The position numbers and the translations under genes were made by a program. From Mesorhizobium sp. WSM4306 (GTDB lineage: Bacteria > Pseudomonadota > Alphaproteobacteria > Rhizobiales > Rhizobiaceae): 64,000 nt of DNA. Below are positions 52,940-61,181 of the stretch, piece by piece; the first letter of the stretch is position 1, and every line of letters starts with the position of its first letter. The stretch lies in assembly GCF_007003975.1 (NCBI RefSeq), contig NZ_VFTC01000012.1:1-64000 (forward strand), written 5' to 3'. The notes beneath the pieces were generated by a model. That model was not told the origin of the DNA. It was given only the letters and a program-made list of their open reading frames with translations, and did not search any database.

Positions 52940-54436
52940 ATGGCTGTTAATCCTTTGAAGGCGTTTCTGTTCGCGGCGGGTGGGACCGTCGCGGTCATCG
53001 GGACCGCCTATGTATCGGGCGCACTCGACCCGTATCTCAATCCCACGCCTCCGGCGGAGATTGCGTCGCTGGCGCCGCCGGCTGACAAGCCGGCCGATTC
53101 AGGGACCGAGGGAAGGCTGCCGCCGGCGCCTGCCGCCCCCACCGATGCCAAGGCTGTGCCGGCACCGGCGCCTGCCGACGCAACGGCTCCCGCGACAGCA
53201 CCGGCTGCGGTCGGCCCGGTTGTGCCGAGCTTCGATGTCGTGCGCGTCGAAAGCAACGGCTCGATCGTCGTTGCCGGCAATGCCGCGCCCAATTCCAAGG
53301 TCGAGATCCTCAACGGCTCGACAGTGCTCGGCTCGACGATCGCCGGCCCGGACGGCGCCTTTGTCATCGTTCTCGACGATCCGCTCAAGCCCGGCGACTA
53401 TACGATTGCGCTGCGCTCGACAGCCGGCGATGTCGTTACGCCTTCGGTGCAGACCGCCGTCGTTTCGGTTCCCAAGGATGCCGCCGGCCAGGTGCTGGCG
53501 ATGGTCGAGGAGCCGGGCAAGCCGGCCGAGCTGTTGACTGTTCCCGCGCCTGAGACCAAGCCTGCGGCACCGGCTGCCGGCGATCAGGCCGCTGCTCCCG
53601 CTGCTGAGGCACCTGCCGCCCCGGCCGAAACTGCGCCGGCCGCTCCGGCTCCGGCGACACCGCCGGCTGCGGCGGTGGCCGAACCCAAGATCGTCGTCGA
53701 GGCGGTCGAGATCGACGGCAACAAGATCTTTGTTGCCGGTCTGGCAGACGCCGGCCGCAAGGTGCGCGCCTACGCCAACGATATCCTGCTCGGCGACGCG
53801 GTGACGTCGCCGGACGGCCATTTCCTGGTCGAGGCGACGCGCGACATCCCGGTCGGCAGTTACACCATCCATGTCGACGGTCTCGATGCCGACGGCGTGA
53901 AGGTGGTGGCCCGCGCCGCCGTGCCGTTCGAGCGCGAACCGGGCGAAGCGGTCGCCGCCGTGGCGCCCGCAGGGACCAAGCCGGCCGAGGCAAAGCCGGC
54001 TGAACCGAAGCCGGCCGCACCGGCTGCTGCCGAAGCGCCGGCCGCACCGGCTCCTGTCGCGCCTGCGGCCGAAGCGCCAGCCCCGGCGGTTGCCGAGGCA
54101 CCGGCGGTGCCGGCAGCGCCCGCTACCGAGGCTCCGGCCGTGGTCGCGGCCGCGACGCCCGACGTGCCCGAGACGGTGGCGCCGAAACTCGAACATGCCG
54201 ACGGCGCCGTCATCATCCGCCGCAACGACACGCTGTGGCGGATTTCGCGGCGGGTCTATGGTCATGGCGTGCGCTACTCGACCATCTATCTCGCCAACCA
54301 GGACCAGATCAGCAATCCCGACCGCATCTGGCCAGGGCAGGTGTTCAAGGTCCCGGAAAAGTCGAAGGAAGGCGAAGCCGCCGACCTCAAGGCGATGGGC
54401 GAGCAAGCGACGACGGCGCCGGTGAAGGCGCAGTAG
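52940..54436 (+). CDS. LysM-domain protein with Ala/Pro-rich linkers
   Basis: A 498-residue protein with an N-terminal hydrophobic segment (PLKAFLFAAGGTVAVIGTAYVSG, about residues 5-27), two Pro/Ala/Glu-rich linkers, two similar about 80-residue beta modules (FDVVRVESNGSIVVAGNAAP and VVEAVEIDGNKIFVAGLADA) and a C-terminal LysM domain (about residues 425-475, IIRRNDTLWRISRRVYGHG). The beta modules resemble repeated Big/Ig-like units. The protein is probably anchored in the inner membrane and binds peptidoglycan. Its GC-rich, repetitive linkers are typical of secreted rhizobial proteins. Confidence 0.9.
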   Translation: MAVNPLKAFLFAAGGTVAVIGTAYVSGALDPYLNPTPPAEIASLAPPADKPADSGTEGRLPPAPAAPTDAKAVPAPAPADATAPATAPAAVGPVVPSFDVVRVESNGSIVVAGNAAPNSKVEILNGSTVLGSTIAGPDGAFVIVLDDPLKPGDYTIALRSTAGDVVTPSVQTAVVSVPKDAAGQVLAMVEEPGKPAELLTVPAPETKPAAPAAGDQAAAPAAEAPAAPAETAPAAPAPATPPAAAVAEPKIVVEAVEIDGNKIFVAGLADAGRKVRAYANDILLGDAVTSPDGHFLVEATRDIPVGSYTIHVDGLDADGVKVVARAAVPFEREPGEAVAAVAPAGTKPAEAKPAEPKPAAPAAAEAPAAPAPVAPAAEAPAPAVAEAPAVPAAPATEAPAVVAAATPDVPETVAPKLEHADGAVIIRRNDTLWRISRRVYGHGVRYSTIYLANQDQISNPDRIWPGQVFKVPEKSKEGEAADLKAMGEQATTAPVKAQ

Positions 54437-54455
54437 GCGAGGCGTTTGTGCGCCT

Positions 54456-54610
54456 AATCTCCCCCCTTGAGGGGGAGATGGCCGGCAGGCCAGAGGGGGT
54501 CGCCGCGCATAGAGCGCCGGCCTTCTCTTCTTTCCAAACGACGTCGCGCCCGGTCGCACGGCCCCCCCTCTGTCGCCTTCGGCGACATCTCCCCCTCAAG
54601 GGGGGAGATT
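54456..54610. repeat. 155-bp mosaic palindromic element, copy 1
   Basis: It begins AATCTCCCCCCTTGAGGGGG and ends with the matching CCCCCTCAAGGGGGGAGATT. Next to the outer arms are GGCCGGCAGGCC on the left and GTCGCCTTCGGCGAC on the right, and an about 70-bp centre lies between CCCCC/GGGGG runs. The whole element is the reverse complement layout of copy 3. It lies 20 bases after the LysM gene and may form a large hairpin. Confidence 0.9.
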
Positions 54611-54673
54611 GGTCGCTGCTATCCATCGGGTTAGCTTGCCTCCCATCCGTTCATCGTCTATCGCCGATGAACG

Positions 54674-55009
54674 ATGACTGACTCTCTGGCCGAACCAGAC
54701 CACGCAAACCGCGCACCGCCCGAAAGCCACGCGGTTGCCGCTCGCTTTGCAGCACTCTCACACCCGGCGCGCATCGAGATCCTGAAACATTTGTCGGCCA
54801 GCAATTCCTGCTGCTGCCGCGAGGTGGTCGATCATCTCGACCTCGCGCAGTCCACCGTTTCCCAGCATCTGAAGATCTTGGTCGAGGCCGGCTTGGTCCG
54901 CTTCCAGCCCGACCGCCAGCGCTCGCGCTATGAGGTCGACCGCGCAGCGCTGGCAGACGTTTCCGCATCGCTGACCGCGCTCATCAATTCCTGCTGCTCC
55001 GGCCGCTGA
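54674..55009 (+). CDS. ArsR/SmtB-family regulator with cysteine clusters
   Basis: A 111-residue winged helix regulator: FAALSHPARIEILKHLSASNSCCCREVVDHLDLAQSTVSQHLKILVEAGLVRFQPDRQRSRYEV is not quoted in full here; key parts are the HTH (about 49-75), three adjacent cysteines C46-C48 just before it, and C107-C108 near the C-terminus. Cysteines at this position form the metal- or thiol-sensing site of ArsR-type repressors. The 24-base distance to the ABC exporter gene suggests control of an operon. Confidence 0.88.
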   Translation: MTDSLAEPDHANRAPPESHAVAARFAALSHPARIEILKHLSASNSCCCREVVDHLDLAQSTVSQHLKILVEAGLVRFQPDRQRSRYEVDRAALADVSASLTALINSCCSGR

Positions 55010-55033
55010 ACTCCCACCCTAAAGGCAAGACAA

Positions 55034-56914
55034 GTGGCAGAAAAAACCGTTTCCGATAGCTCGACCTTCAGCACCTTGCGCAATCTGTGGCCGTATATGT
55101 GGCCGGCCGATCGCTCCGATCTGAGGGCACGCGTCACCTGGGCGACGCTGCTTCTGGTCGTTGCCAAGCTGACGCTGGTTGCCGGTCCGTATTTCTTCAA
55201 ATGGGCGACCGATGCACTGGCCGGCGACGCCAAATCGCCGCCACCGTTGCCGTCCTTCCTGCTGGCGCCGGTCATGCTGGTCGTCGCCTACAATGTCGTG
55301 CGGCTGGTGCAGCTCGGCTTCAACCAGCTGCGCGACGCGCTGTTTGCCCGCGTCGGCCAATATGCGGTGCGCCAGCTCGCTTTCCGCACCTTCGTCCACA
55401 TGCACCAGCTGTCGCTGCGCTTTCACCTTGAGCGCCGCACCGGCGGCCTGTCGCGCATCATCGAGCGCGGCACCAAGGGCATCGAGACGATCGTTCGCTT
55501 CATCATGCTCAACACGGCGCCGACCATCCTCGAATTCGCGCTGACCACCGGCATCTTCGCCTACACCTATGGCTGGAAATATGTGGCCGTGGTGGCGCTC
55601 ACCGTCTGGCTCTACGTCTGGTTCACGGTCCGCGCCAGCGACTGGCGCATCTCGATCCGCCGCGACATGAACGACAGTGACACCGACGCCAACACCAAGG
55701 CGATCGACTCGCTGCTCAATTTCGAGACCGTCAAATACTTCAACAACGAGAGTATGGAGGCCGAGCGCTTCGACCGTTCGATGGCGCGCTATGAGATGGC
55801 GGCGACCAGGATCTGGACCTCGCTCGGCTGGCTGAACTTCGGCCAGGGCATTATCTTCGGTCTCGGCACCGTCATCGTCATGTGCATGTCGGCGCTCGAG
55901 GTGCAGGCCGGTACGCAGAGCGTTGGCGATTTCGTCTTCATCAATGCCATGTTGGTCCAGCTGTCGGTGCCGCTGAATTTCATCGGCTTCATCTACCGCG
56001 AAATCCGCCAAGGGCTGACCGACATCGAGCAGATGTTCGACTTGCTAGACGTGCCGCAGGAAATTACCGACAAGCCCGATGCCAGGCCGCTCGCCGTCTC
56101 GGCCGGCAAGGTCGAGTTCCGCGACGTGCACTTTGCCTATGATCCAACCCGCAAGATCCTGAAGGGCGTCTCCTTCGAAGTGCCGGCCGGCAAGACGGTG
56201 GCCATTGTCGGCCCGTCCGGTGCCGGCAAGTCGACCATCTCCAGGCTTTTGTTCCGCTTCTACGACGTTCAGGGCGGCCAGGTGCTGATCGACGGCCAGG
56301 ATGTCCGTGATGTGACGCAGCAGAGCCTGCGCGGCGCGATCGGTATGGTGCCGCAAGACACCGTGCTGTTCAACGACACCATTGCCTACAACATCCGCTA
56401 TGGCCGCGTCGGCGCCAGCGAGGAGGACGTCCAGAAGGCGGCCGAGCTTGCCCAGATCGGTCCGTTCATCCAACGCCTGCCGGAAGGTTACCGCTCGATG
56501 GTCGGCGAGCGCGGGCTAAAACTGTCGGGCGGCGAAAAGCAGCGTGTGGCGATCGCCCGCACCATTTTGAAGGCGCCGCCGATCCTGATGCTCGACGAGG
56601 CGACCTCGGCGCTGGACAGCCACACCGAACAGGAAATCCAGGCGGCGCTCGACCTGGTCAGCAAGGGGCGCACCACCATTGTGATTGCCCACCGCCTGTC
56701 GACGGTGATCACCGCCGACGAGATCATCGTGCTCAAGGACGGCCAGATCGCCGAACGCGGCACCCATGCCGAGCTGATGCGCCAACACGGCCTCTACGCC
56801 TCGATGTGGGACCGCCAGCGCGAGGCGACGGAAGCCGAGGAGCGCCTGCGCATTGCGCGCGAGAGCGACGAGTTGGGTGTGATCGTGCGGAGGCGCACTT
56901 CGGAGGTGAACTAG
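55034..56914 (+). CDS. Atm1-type ABC exporter (fused membrane and ATPase domains)
   Basis: A 626-residue half-transporter. Six membrane helices (about residues 25-340) precede the nucleotide-binding domain with Walker A GPSGAGKST (about 391-399), signature LSGGEKQR (about 496) and Walker B ILMLDEATSALD (about 516). FVHMHQLSLRFHLERRTGGLSRIIERG is the Atm1/HMT1/ABCB6-7 type signature. These export glutathione-bound sulfur or metal-thiol compounds. The start is GTG 55034, after an A-rich AAAGGCAAG. It works as a homodimer. Confidence 0.94.
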   Translation: MAEKTVSDSSTFSTLRNLWPYMWPADRSDLRARVTWATLLLVVAKLTLVAGPYFFKWATDALAGDAKSPPPLPSFLLAPVMLVVAYNVVRLVQLGFNQLRDALFARVGQYAVRQLAFRTFVHMHQLSLRFHLERRTGGLSRIIERGTKGIETIVRFIMLNTAPTILEFALTTGIFAYTYGWKYVAVVALTVWLYVWFTVRASDWRISIRRDMNDSDTDANTKAIDSLLNFETVKYFNNESMEAERFDRSMARYEMAATRIWTSLGWLNFGQGIIFGLGTVIVMCMSALEVQAGTQSVGDFVFINAMLVQLSVPLNFIGFIYREIRQGLTDIEQMFDLLDVPQEITDKPDARPLAVSAGKVEFRDVHFAYDPTRKILKGVSFEVPAGKTVAIVGPSGAGKSTISRLLFRFYDVQGGQVLIDGQDVRDVTQQSLRGAIGMVPQDTVLFNDTIAYNIRYGRVGASEEDVQKAAELAQIGPFIQRLPEGYRSMVGERGLKLSGGEKQRVAIARTILKAPPILMLDEATSALDSHTEQEIQAALDLVSKGRTTIVIAHRLSTVITADEIIVLKDGQIAERGTHAELMRQHGLYASMWDRQREATEAEERLRIARESDELGVIVRRRTSEVN

Positions 56915-56922
56915 GCGCAGGT

Positions 56923-57075
56923 AATCTCCCCCCTTGAAGGGGAGATGTCGCCGAAGGCGACAGAGGGGGTCGCCGCGCGTGGAATGCTAACCTTCATCGG
57001 CCGCAAGAACGTCGCGTCCCGTCGAACCGACCCCCCTCTGGCCTGCCGGCCATCTCCCCCTCAAGGGGGGAGATT
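56923..57075. repeat. 153-bp mosaic palindromic element, copy 2
   Basis: Outer arms AATCTCCCCCCTTGAAGGGG and CCCCTCAAGGGGGGAGATT. The left sub-arm is GTCGCCGAAGGCGAC and the right one is GGCCTGCCGGCC, as in copy 3, but the centre (GCTAACCTTCATC ... GACGTCGCGT type) is in the opposite orientation to copy 3. It lies nine bases after the ABC exporter gene. Confidence 0.9.
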
Positions 57076-57104
57076 TGCGGCATCACCGAAAATCTCCCCT
57101 TGAC

Positions 57105-57120
57105 CTCAACCTAAGTTGAG
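57105..57120. promoter_or_regulatory. SoxR/MerR-type dyad upstream of the ABM gene
   Basis: Perfect inverted repeat CTCAAC-CTAA-GTTGAG. It sits at TTGACC (57100-57105), an ideal -35 element, as in SoxR and other MerR-family promoters where the dyad fills a stretched spacer. It lies 60 bases before the monooxygenase ATG. Confidence 0.6.
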
Positions 57121-57179
57121 ATCGCAAACCCGTTCCTGAGCCACCGAACCCAAGTCGTTCAAGAACGGAGACAATTGAA

Positions 57180-57527
57180 ATGGATCAACTCAATCAACAG
57201 TTTGCCGGTGAAGCCGTGTTCAGGGTCGACAAGTTCGTCGTCCCCGCCGAGGCGCGCGAAGAAATCCTTCGCAAGGTCAGGGCGACGCATGAATTACTGC
57301 GCGTGCAACAAGGCTTCGTGCAGGACTTCGTGCTCGAGCAATTCTCGGGGCCGGGCGAATTCAACCTCGTCACCATTGTCGAATGGGAAAACCAGGCGGC
57401 CGTCGACAATGTCGTGCCGATCGTCAAGGCGGCCCATGAGCGGGCGGGCTTCAACCCGCAGGAGACGATCGCCCGGCTGGGGGTGAAGGCCGACATCGCC
57501 AACTATCAGCGCTTGCCTGAGATGTAG
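57180..57527 (+). CDS. Antibiotic-biosynthesis-monooxygenase (ABM)-domain protein
   Basis: A 115-residue ferredoxin-like dimeric protein. FRVDKFVVPAEAREEILRKVRATHELLRVQQGFVQDFVLEQF and NLVTIVEWENQAAVDNVVPIV match the ABM/YgiN layout. Members include quinone and anthrone oxygenases or heme-degrading enzymes; this one's substrate is unknown. Its promoter carries a SoxR-like dyad, suggesting a role in dealing with redox-active compounds. The start is ATG 57180 with GGAGAC 9 bases upstream. Confidence 0.88.
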   Translation: MDQLNQQFAGEAVFRVDKFVVPAEAREEILRKVRATHELLRVQQGFVQDFVLEQFSGPGEFNLVTIVEWENQAAVDNVVPIVKAAHERAGFNPQETIARLGVKADIANYQRLPEM

Positions 57528-57529
57528 GA

Positions 57530-57574
57530 GCAATTCCAGGAAAAGTGCGCAAGCGGTTTTCCGTCCGGAATTGC
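57530..57574. repeat. Nested palindromic repeat (GCAATTCC/GGAATTGC)
   Basis: Outer arms GCAATTCC (57530-57537) and GGAATTGC (57567-57574), inner arms GGAAAA (57539-57544) and TTTTCC (57557-57562). The core AAGTGCGCAAGCGGTTTTCC is related to the repeats at 42357 and 43076. Confidence 0.8.
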
Positions 57575-57587
57575 GCAAAGACAAATT

Positions 57588-57615
57588 AGAGCGGTTCAGA
57601 AAACTGAACCGCTCT
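57588..57615. terminator. Perfect hairpin at the SMP-30 gene end
   Basis: 12-bp stem AGAGCGGTTCAG/CTGAACCGCTCT with an AAAA loop. The right arm overlaps the stop codon of the minus-strand SMP-30 gene, and TAATTTGTC follows on that strand. It could terminate both convergent genes or be a repeat element. Confidence 0.6.
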
Positions 57616-58468
57616 AAGACGGCCAGCCGACTCCAGGTGCTGGCGCTTCGGCGCTCAGCACCTGACCGGTGCGGGCGTCACTGACCATATGCTCGAAGCC
57701 GCGCCATTCGGCGGCGGTGATGAACAGCGTTTTGCCATCCGGGCCGCCGAGCATGCAGGCAAAACAGCCGCGATCGACATCGATCGTCTCCAGCACCTCG
57801 CCACCTTCGCGCACCCGCACGCAACGCTTGTTGGGAACATCCGCATACCAGGCAGCACCTTCGGCATCGAGGCAGATGCCGTCGGGAAACCCATCGAGAT
57901 CGGCCCAGACACGGCGGTTGGCAAGGCTGCCATCGGCAGCGACGTCGAAAGCGGTCAGCCGGTTGGCATGCGATTCCGCGATGATCAGTGTCCTGTTGTC
58001 CGGCGTCACCGCCATGCCATTGGCGAAGGCGATGTTCTCGGCCACTTGCCGGACCGAGCCGTCCGGCGTGATCAGCACGATGGTGCCCGGCCCGAAATGC
58101 TCTCCCGGTGCCGGCGCCGGCCCGCCGCCGTTGACATAGATGTTGCCGCGCCCGTCGACGACGATCTCGTTCCACGGGCTGTTCGACAGCGATCGAAGGT
58201 CGGCATGGGTGGCAAGCCTGCCATCCGCCTCTTGTCGCAACAGCAGCCCTTCGCGGCCAGATATGATGAGCAGCCGGCCATCCGGCAACCAGTCGATGGA
58301 ATAAGGCAGGATCGCCGGCACGGTGAGCATCACCTCGCTCTTGCCGTCCTCATCCACCGCGACGATCTCGCCAGTTCCCCAGTTGCAGACCCACAGCCGT
58401 CCATCATGCCAGCGCGGCGACTCCCCGAAAGCGAGGCCGGCGGTAACGAGACGCGTTTGGTTCTGCAT
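57614..58468 (-). CDS. SMP-30/gluconolactonase-family protein
   Basis: A 284-residue six-bladed beta-propeller lactonase. Metal ligands are expected in FGESPRWHDG (Glu), SPWNEIVVDGRGNIY (Asn) and DGFPDGICLDAEG (Asp), all present. The family opens lactones such as gluconolactone. It starts MQNQTRLVTAG at ATG 58468 with AAGGAG nine bases upstream; the frame extends to 58507. It is convergent with the ABM gene. Confidence 0.93.
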   Translation of the reverse strand: MQNQTRLVTAGLAFGESPRWHDGRLWVCNWGTGEIVAVDEDGKSEVMLTVPAILPYSIDWLPDGRLLIISGREGLLLRQEADGRLATHADLRSLSNSPWNEIVVDGRGNIYVNGGGPAPAPGEHFGPGTIVLITPDGSVRQVAENIAFANGMAVTPDNRTLIIAESHANRLTAFDVAADGSLANRRVWADLDGFPDGICLDAEGAAWYADVPNKRCVRVREGGEVLETIDVDRGCFACMLGGPDGKTLFITAAEWRGFEHMVSDARTGQVLSAEAPAPGVGWPS

Positions 58469-58561
58469 TTGGGGAAACTCCTTGTTGAGCGCCGTAATGA
58501 GGACCATGATTGGCGCCGTCTCACCAAGGACGGGCGAGGCGCTGGTTCCCCGACAGCAGGT

Positions 58562-59302
58562 TTACGGTTTTTCGCTCAGGAAGAATGTGCCGTCCGCATG
58601 ACCGTTGGCGCCGCATGATGGCGGCTCGGATCTGTCGTCTTTGCCGGTGCCGCTCTGCTCGACGACGAGCGCATCGCCGTTGCGTCGGAAAGTGACGACA
58701 AACCCGGTCGGTTGGTCGTTGTCGTCGGTATCCTCAAGTCGCAAGACCTTGCGGTTTGCGACGGTGCCGTCGATCTCGCACGACCCGCTTCCTGAGACGG
58801 GATTGATGACCACGTCTTCCGAAATCTCGACCTTGGCTCCGCCAACAGCCTTGATGTCGACGCTTCCACGCACGCTGCTCCATCTGCCGATGAGACTGGC
58901 GTCCGCCGGCTTGCGGGTGCCGGCCAGGAAAGCCGCTCGGTCGCGCAGGAATTCGCCGAGATCGAAAGTCTGCTGCTCCTTGGGCGTGTTCTCGTTGAAG
59001 CCGGCGATCTGGTCGCGATACACGATGAAATCGGCCTGGTCGTCCCGCAGCGCCTTGCCGGCAGGAGCATCGAGCGTCTTCAGCAGCGCGGCATAATTCT
59101 TCGCTATATCGGCATCGGCCTGCGCCAGGGCCGGATTGGCGCAGATTGCCTTTTCCGCGACACTGGCGGCCTTGGCGCAGTCGAAGGATGGCTTGCCTTG
59201 CGCCATTGCGTTGCCATCGGCAGCCAGCAATGCGCTCAGAACACCGCCGATGAACGCCAATCGGAAGACTGTAAGGTGCGGTTTCCCTGATTTCGGCATC
59301 AT
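58562..59302 (-). CDS. LprI-like exported protein
   Basis: A 246-residue protein with a signal peptide (residues about 1-36, LAFIGGVLSALLAADGNAMA) and an LprI N-terminal-type domain (SFDCAKAASVAEKAICANPALAQADADIAKNYAALL). The cysteine pair of that domain is intact. A second half (about 140-246) forms a separate beta-rich domain with two further cysteines. LprI homologues inhibit lysozyme, which is only a possibility here. ATG 59302 or the adjacent ATG 59299 is the start; no better-placed start is seen upstream. Confidence 0.82.
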   Translation of the reverse strand: MMPKSGKPHLTVFRLAFIGGVLSALLAADGNAMAQGKPSFDCAKAASVAEKAICANPALAQADADIAKNYAALLKTLDAPAGKALRDDQADFIVYRDQIAGFNENTPKEQQTFDLGEFLRDRAAFLAGTRKPADASLIGRWSSVRGSVDIKAVGGAKVEISEDVVINPVSGSGSCEIDGTVANRKVLRLEDTDDNDQPTGFVVTFRRNGDALVVEQSGTGKDDRSEPPSCGANGHADGTFFLSEKP

Positions 59303-59505
59303 GGATGGTCGGCCTTTTCGCCGCGCACTGAGCCAGCGGTGGCTTGAATTCTGGCGGCAAAGCCGCCGACAGGCAAGGACGTCGCCGCTCCTGCCGGCCG
59401 CGGCCAATGCAGCCTTGCCCAATGTTGCGTTGCGACGACGGAGCCTTTCCGGTATTGAGGCCGGACCTGAAACAGGGACCGCCCCCATCCTATGAGCCCC
59501 ATCCG

Positions 59506-60204
59506 ATGAGCCTCGTCGACTCGGTCAAGAATGCCTTCGTTCCGATCCATCGCGAGGGCTATCCGTTCATCGCCGCCTTTGGCGCGGGCACGCTGTTCCT
59601 CGGCTATTTCTCCTCGGTGCTGTTCTGGATCGGCCTGATCCTGACCGCCTGGTGCGTGTATTTCTTCCGCGATCCCGAGCGCGTCACGCCGGTCGACGAC
59701 CGGTTGGTGGTCAGTCCGGCCGACGGCATCATCTCGGCGGTCGGGCCGGCGGTGCCGCCGCGCGAGCTCGGCTTCGGAAACACCGAAATGACCCGCATCT
59801 CGGTGTTCATGAACGTCTTTTCCTGCCATGTGAACCGCGCCCCCGTGCGCGGCCGCATTTCCAAGATCGAGCACCGGCCAGGCAAATTCCTCAATGCCGA
59901 ACTGGACAAGGCAAGCTCGGAGAACGAGCGCAACGGGTTGGTCATCGACAGCCCCAACGGCACCGTTGCCGCCGTACAGATCGCCGGCCTGGTGGCGCGC
60001 CGCATCGTCTGCTGGGCCGAGACCGGCGGCTCGATTGCCATCGGCGAACGTTTTGGGCTGATCCGTTTCGGCTCGCGTGTCGACGTCTTCCTGCCTTCGA
60101 CCGCCGTGCCGCGCGTTGCCGTCGGCCAGACGGCTGTCGGCGGCGAAACCGTGCTTGCCGAATTCGGCGGCATCGCCGCAACCCCGCTCGTCAGGATTTC
60201 GTAA
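59506..60204 (+). CDS. psd: Phosphatidylserine decarboxylase (proenzyme, short type)
   Basis: A 232-residue proenzyme that makes phosphatidylethanolamine. The self-cleavage site is FG-S190 in RFGSRVDVF, which yields the pyruvoyl group. [22 protein letters not shown] and [15 protein letters not shown] are the conserved blocks of the rhizobial/archaeal-type enzyme. One or two hydrophobic helices are near residues 20-55. The start is ATG 59506; the longer open frame gives no family N-terminus. pssA follows three bases after the stop, coupling the pathway. Confidence 0.95.
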   Translation: MSLVDSVKNAFVPIHREGYPFIAAFGAGTLFLGYFSSVLFWIGLILTAWCVYFFRDPERVTPVDDRLVVSPADGIISAVGPAVPPRELGFGNTEMTRISVFMNVFSCHVNRAPVRGRISKIEHRPGKFLNAELDKASSENERNGLVIDSPNGTVAAVQIAGLVARRIVCWAETGGSIAIGERFGLIRFGSRVDVFLPSTAVPRVAVGQTAVGGETVLAEFGGIAATPLVRIS

Positions 60205-60207
60205 GCG

Positions 60208-61023
60208 GTGGGCGCGCCGTTCAAGAAATTCGAGGCACACGGCAGCGGCGGCCCGCGCATCCGCGAAATCCCGATGCGCATGGTGCTGCCCAATCTGGTC
60301 ACCGTGCTTGCCATTTGCGCAGGCCTGTCCGGCATCCGCTTCGGCTTCGAGGGCCGTTTCGAGCCGGCAGTGGTGATGGTGCTGCTCGCCGCTTTCCTCG
60401 ACGGCATAGACGGCCGCCTGGCGCGCATGCTGAAGGCGACATCCAAATTCGGCGCGCAGATGGATTCGCTGGCCGACATCGTCAATTTCGGTGTCGCGCC
60501 GGCGCTAGTGCTCTACGCCTTCCTGCTCGACCGCGCGGGATCGCCGGGCTGGATCGCGGTGCTGCTGTTCGCCATCGCCTGCGGCTTAAGGCTCGCGCGC
60601 TTCAACGTTCTCGACGAGGACAATGATCGCCCGATCTGGCAGAGCGAATATTTCGTCGGCGTGCCGGCGCCGGCGGGCGCCGTTCTGGTTATGCTGCCGC
60701 TCTATCTGTCGTTCCTGCGCGTTGGCGTTGAGCCCAGCCGTACCGCCGCCTTCGTCGCCAGCGGCTTCACCATCCTGGTCGCCTTCCTGCTGGTCAGCCG
60801 GCTGCCGGTCTATTCCGGCAAAAGCCTGAAAGTGCCGGGCGACAAGGTGCTGCCGATCATCCTCGCGGTGGTGCTCTACGTGCTGCTGTTGATGACGTAT
60901 CCCTGGTACACGCTGACCGCCTCGGTCGCCGGCTATCTCATCTTCCTGCCCTTCAGCGTGCGCGCCTATTCCAAGCGCGCCAAGCGCGAGGGCGAAAAGG
61001 TGCCGCCTTCGGATATCGGGTAA
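60208..61023 (+). CDS. pssA: CDP-diacylglycerol-serine O-phosphatidyltransferase
   Basis: A 271-residue membrane enzyme making phosphatidylserine from CDP-diacylglycerol and serine. The CDP-alcohol phosphatidyltransferase motif is DGIDGRLARMLKATSKFGAQMDSLAD (about residues 65-90), with the metal-binding aspartates intact. About eight hydrophobic segments follow. The start is GTG 60208, three bases after psd. The two genes give phosphatidylserine and then its decarboxylation. An intergenic repeat follows. Confidence 0.95.
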   Translation: MGAPFKKFEAHGSGGPRIREIPMRMVLPNLVTVLAICAGLSGIRFGFEGRFEPAVVMVLLAAFLDGIDGRLARMLKATSKFGAQMDSLADIVNFGVAPALVLYAFLLDRAGSPGWIAVLLFAIACGLRLARFNVLDEDNDRPIWQSEYFVGVPAPAGAVLVMLPLYLSFLRVGVEPSRTAAFVASGFTILVAFLLVSRLPVYSGKSLKVPGDKVLPIILAVVLYVLLLMTYPWYTLTASVAGYLIFLPFSVRAYSKRAKREGEKVPPSDIG

Positions 61024-61029
61024 GCACTG

Positions 61030-61181
61030 ATCTCCCCCCTTGAGGGGAGATGTCGCCGAAGGCGACAGAGGGGGTCGGCACATCCGGACGCGACCTCGTT
61101 TGCAGCGAAGAGAAGGTTAGCGCTTCACGCGATGCGACCCCCTCTGGCCTGCCGGCCATCTCCCCCTCGCGGGGGGAGATT
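61030..61181. repeat. 152-bp mosaic palindromic element, copy 3
   Basis: Outer arms ATCTCCCCCCTTGAGGGGAG and CCCCCTCGCGGGGGGAGATT. The left sub-arm is GTCGCCGAAGGCGAC, the right one GGCCTGCCGGCC. Its right end provides the bases of the stop codon TAA (61180-61182, minus strand) of the acyltransferase gene, so the element sits exactly at the end of that gene. Confidence 0.9.
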
